Positions 32,178 to 33,989 of a DNA stretch of 33,989 nucleotides are shown in pieces (the first letter of the stretch is position 1; each line of letters opens with the position of its first letter). The DNA is from Candidatus Soleaferrea massiliensis AP7 (GTDB lineage: Bacteria > Bacillota > Clostridia > Oscillospirales > Ruminococcaceae). The stretch is from assembly GCF_000820765.1 (NCBI RefSeq), contig NZ_CCYH01000035.1, forward strand, positions 1-33,989, written 5' to 3'. Below the pieces are notes generated by a model. The model was given only the letters and a program-made list of their open reading frames with translations. It searched no databases and was not told the origin of the DNA. Position numbers and translations under genes: made by a program.

Positions 32178-33983
32178 TTAAAATCCAAACGGCATGGTGC
32201 CGCCCTGATCGTTTCCATAGCCATCCTGGCCGCCATTATAGTATTCATTGCCGCCCTGCGTTCCGTCTCCGGAACCATTCTGGGTATTGTTCGAGGCTTC
32301 ATATTCATACAGCGTAATCTCAAGCTCATAGGTCTGGCCGTCAGAGCTTCTGTAAACCGTCAGCTTGATCGTGTCGCCCGGTTTTTTCTTCATCAGGAGC
32401 GCGTGCAGTTCGGTTCCGGTTGTGATTTCCTCGCCGTCCGCCTTGGTGATGACATCGCCCTGCTTGAGTCCCGCGCTTGCCGTCCGCTGGTCGGTGATGC
32501 TCTGTACATAGACGCCGGTCGGCAGGCGGTAGAACTGGGAAACCATCTCGTCGATGTTCTGATAGGTGATGCCGAGCGAGACGCGGTTCTTAACATAACC
32601 GTATTCCTTCAAATCGGAGATGATCGGCTGTGCGTCATTGATCGAAATGGCGAATCCAAGGCCTTCATAGCCGGTCGCCACAATCTTCGAGGAGTTGATG
32701 CCGATAACCTGGCCGTACATGTTGACCAGCGCGCCGCCGGAGTTGCCCGGGTTGATGGCCGCATTGGTCTGGATGCAGTCCATGGTGTATCCGGTGTCAT
32801 TGGTGATCGGGCGGTTGACAGCGGAAATGATGCCGTTGGTGACGCTGGAGTTGAATTCCATACCGCCTGGATTTCCGATTGCCATGACCGATTCCGCAAC
32901 CTCCAGCTGATCGGAATTTCCGAATTCCGCCGCGGTCAGGCCGGTCGCCTCGATCTTGATCAGCGCAAGGTCGGTCGCGGTGTCGCTTCCAACCAGCTTG
33001 GCTTCATAGGTACCGCCGTCCGACAGGACCACCTTCAACGATGTGGCGCCGGATACGACATGCGCATTCGTGATAATATAGCCGTCGGCAGTCATAATAA
33101 TACCGGAGCCTTCCCCGGCCGCCTGCACGCTGTTGCTCTGGAAATTCTGGATGCAGACCACGGACGGGATAACCTTGGCCGCAACCTGCTGCGCGGTCAG
33201 CTGCTCGCCGCTGTTGCTGCTGGTGTTTGTGGTTGGGACATTGTTGAGTGAAAAGCCGCTGGAAGAGTTTGGCGCCGGCAGCCAGCCAGCGTTGCTCATG
33301 GCAACATATGCGCCGACCGATCCGACCGAAATGACCCCCACCGCGACAAGTCCCGCCGCACATTTTATAACAGTTTTCTTTTTTCCAGACCAAAAATGTG
33401 ATATACTGTGTTTGGATTCTTTTTTTGTGCCGGTCTGCTGGCTGTCCGCCTGAACCTGTGCATCAAAGTTCGGGACCTCGTAGTATTCGCTTTCCCAGCC
33501 TTCCGTGTCATAATGATAATCGGGGCTGGGCTGCTCTGCACCGGCGCCGTTTTGATACCACGCGTTCTGCTGGTGCGCCATCTGGGTCCAGTCTTCGCTT
33601 TTTTCGGTATCCGCCGCCTGCTGTGCCGGCTGATGCTGCTGTATCTCGTCGCCCTGGCTGTAAGTACCGCAGGCATGCACGCCATTGTGTCCGTCATGTC
33701 CCTGCCCGTCCTGCCGCCAGTTCGGCTGTGCCGGGCCTGCGGCGGCATTCTGCCGTGCCGGCTGCTGATGCTGCGCTGCCTCCTGAGCATTCACATGATC
33801 AGCTGCGCCAGGCTGTGTATACGGATTGTACGCGCCCTGCATCTGATTGTTCCAGCGGTGCTGCTGATGCATGTCCGGCTGTCCGGCATTTGTCTGCGGC
33901 TGATGGGAGGAAGCATTCCATTCGGTTTCCTGCGGCTGTGCATTCTGCTGCGGCGCCGGCTGTTCCGGCTGCATGTTCTGCAT
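32178..33983 (-). CDS. HtrA/DegP-type serine protease with PDZ domain, membrane-anchored
   Basis: At least 601 residues. The gene starts 6 nt from the window edge, so an earlier start outside cannot be excluded. The layout is: a low-complexity, Gln/His/Asn-rich cytoplasmic region (1 to about 200), a basic stop and one membrane helix (about 207-230, GLVAVGVISVGSVGAYVAM), then an extracellular trypsin-like domain with catalytic His308 (TNAHVV), Asp338 (ATDLALIKI) and Ser415 (NPGNSGGALV). A PDZ domain (about 480-570, VQSITDQRTASAGLKQGDVI) and a Gly/Asn/Tyr-rich tail follow. It degrades or refolds damaged envelope proteins (family knowledge). The catalytic triad is complete. The long glutamine-rich cytoplasmic tail is larger than in B. 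subtilis HtrA. Confidence 0.94.
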   Translation of the reverse strand: MQNMQPEQPAPQQNAQPQETEWNASSHQPQTNAGQPDMHQQHRWNNQMQGAYNPYTQPGAADHVNAQEAAQHQQPARQNAAAGPAQPNWRQDGQGHDGHNGVHACGTYSQGDEIQQHQPAQQAADTEKSEDWTQMAHQQNAWYQNGAGAEQPSPDYHYDTEGWESEYYEVPNFDAQVQADSQQTGTKKESKHSISHFWSGKKKTVIKCAAGLVAVGVISVGSVGAYVAMSNAGWLPAPNSSSGFSLNNVPTTNTSSNSGEQLTAQQVAAKVIPSVVCIQNFQSNSVQAAGEGSGIIMTADGYIITNAHVVSGATSLKVVLSDGGTYEAKLVGSDTATDLALIKIEATGLTAAEFGNSDQLEVAESVMAIGNPGGMEFNSSVTNGIISAVNRPITNDTGYTMDCIQTNAAINPGNSGGALVNMYGQVIGINSSKIVATGYEGLGFAISINDAQPIISDLKEYGYVKNRVSLGITYQNIDEMVSQFYRLPTGVYVQSITDQRTASAGLKQGDVITKADGEEITTGTELHALLMKKKPGDTIKLTVYRSSDGQTYELEITLYEYEASNNTQNGSGDGTQGGNEYYNGGQDGYGNDQGGTMPFGF

Positions 33984-33989
33984 CTGCGG

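Overview
The window reads as chromosomal DNA of an endospore-forming, fairly GC-rich member of the Clostridia, most likely the Oscillospirales/Ruminococcaceae group (inference). The pointers are a SpoIIID-type sporulation regulator, a single-chain PurL of about 1,240 residues, wall-anchor signals of the NPxTGD type, strong AGGAGG ribosome sites with some TTG/GTG starts, and the gene order DUF512 protein-der-plsY-gpsA. No tRNA, rRNA, CRISPR array, prophage cluster or replication origin was seen.

Layout. 1-1419: a left-edge copy of a dispersed hairpin repeat, then a self-contained MarR regulator-flavodoxin operon (minus) with a consensus promoter overlapped by a perfect inverted repeat. 1500-5354: a lone phage tail-fibre-like SGNH hydrolase and spoIIID. 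5565-11141: a cell-surface island with an orphan GHKL sensor kinase, a decayed wall-anchored protein and a large secreted papain-like peptidase with a wall-sorting signal. 11260-15085: a FUSC-type membrane protein, then a second repeat copy split by an IS30-family element. 15086-20142: a minus-strand housekeeping run (DUF512 radical-SAM-like protein, der, plsY, gpsA). 20204-25396: a heptad-repeat coiled-coil protein, rpmF with its DUF177 partner, a small P-loop protein, pgi, a DacF-like protein lacking two catalytic motif residues, and an HPr-like protein with Asp at the phospho-histidine position. 25474-31157: mtaB and a frameshifted purL. 31160-33983: a third, inverted repeat copy, a DUF3892 protein and an HtrA/DegP-type membrane protease that reaches the right edge.

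Working together. der (ribosome assembly), plsY and gpsA (the first steps of phospholipid synthesis) form a growth operon with the DUF512 protein. The kinase, the decayed anchor protein and the peptidase look like one surface-biology locus. The most unusual points are the three-copy hairpin repeat and the IS30 insertion at the centre of one of its palindromes, the catalytically degenerate DacF homologue, the purL frameshift before its glutaminase His/Glu residues, the orphan tail-fibre-like protein, and the pair of 45-bp repeats in the purL leader. No single obviously new multi-gene defence or biosynthetic system is visible. Coordinates were read by eye, and family assignments rest on remembered motifs rather than database searches.
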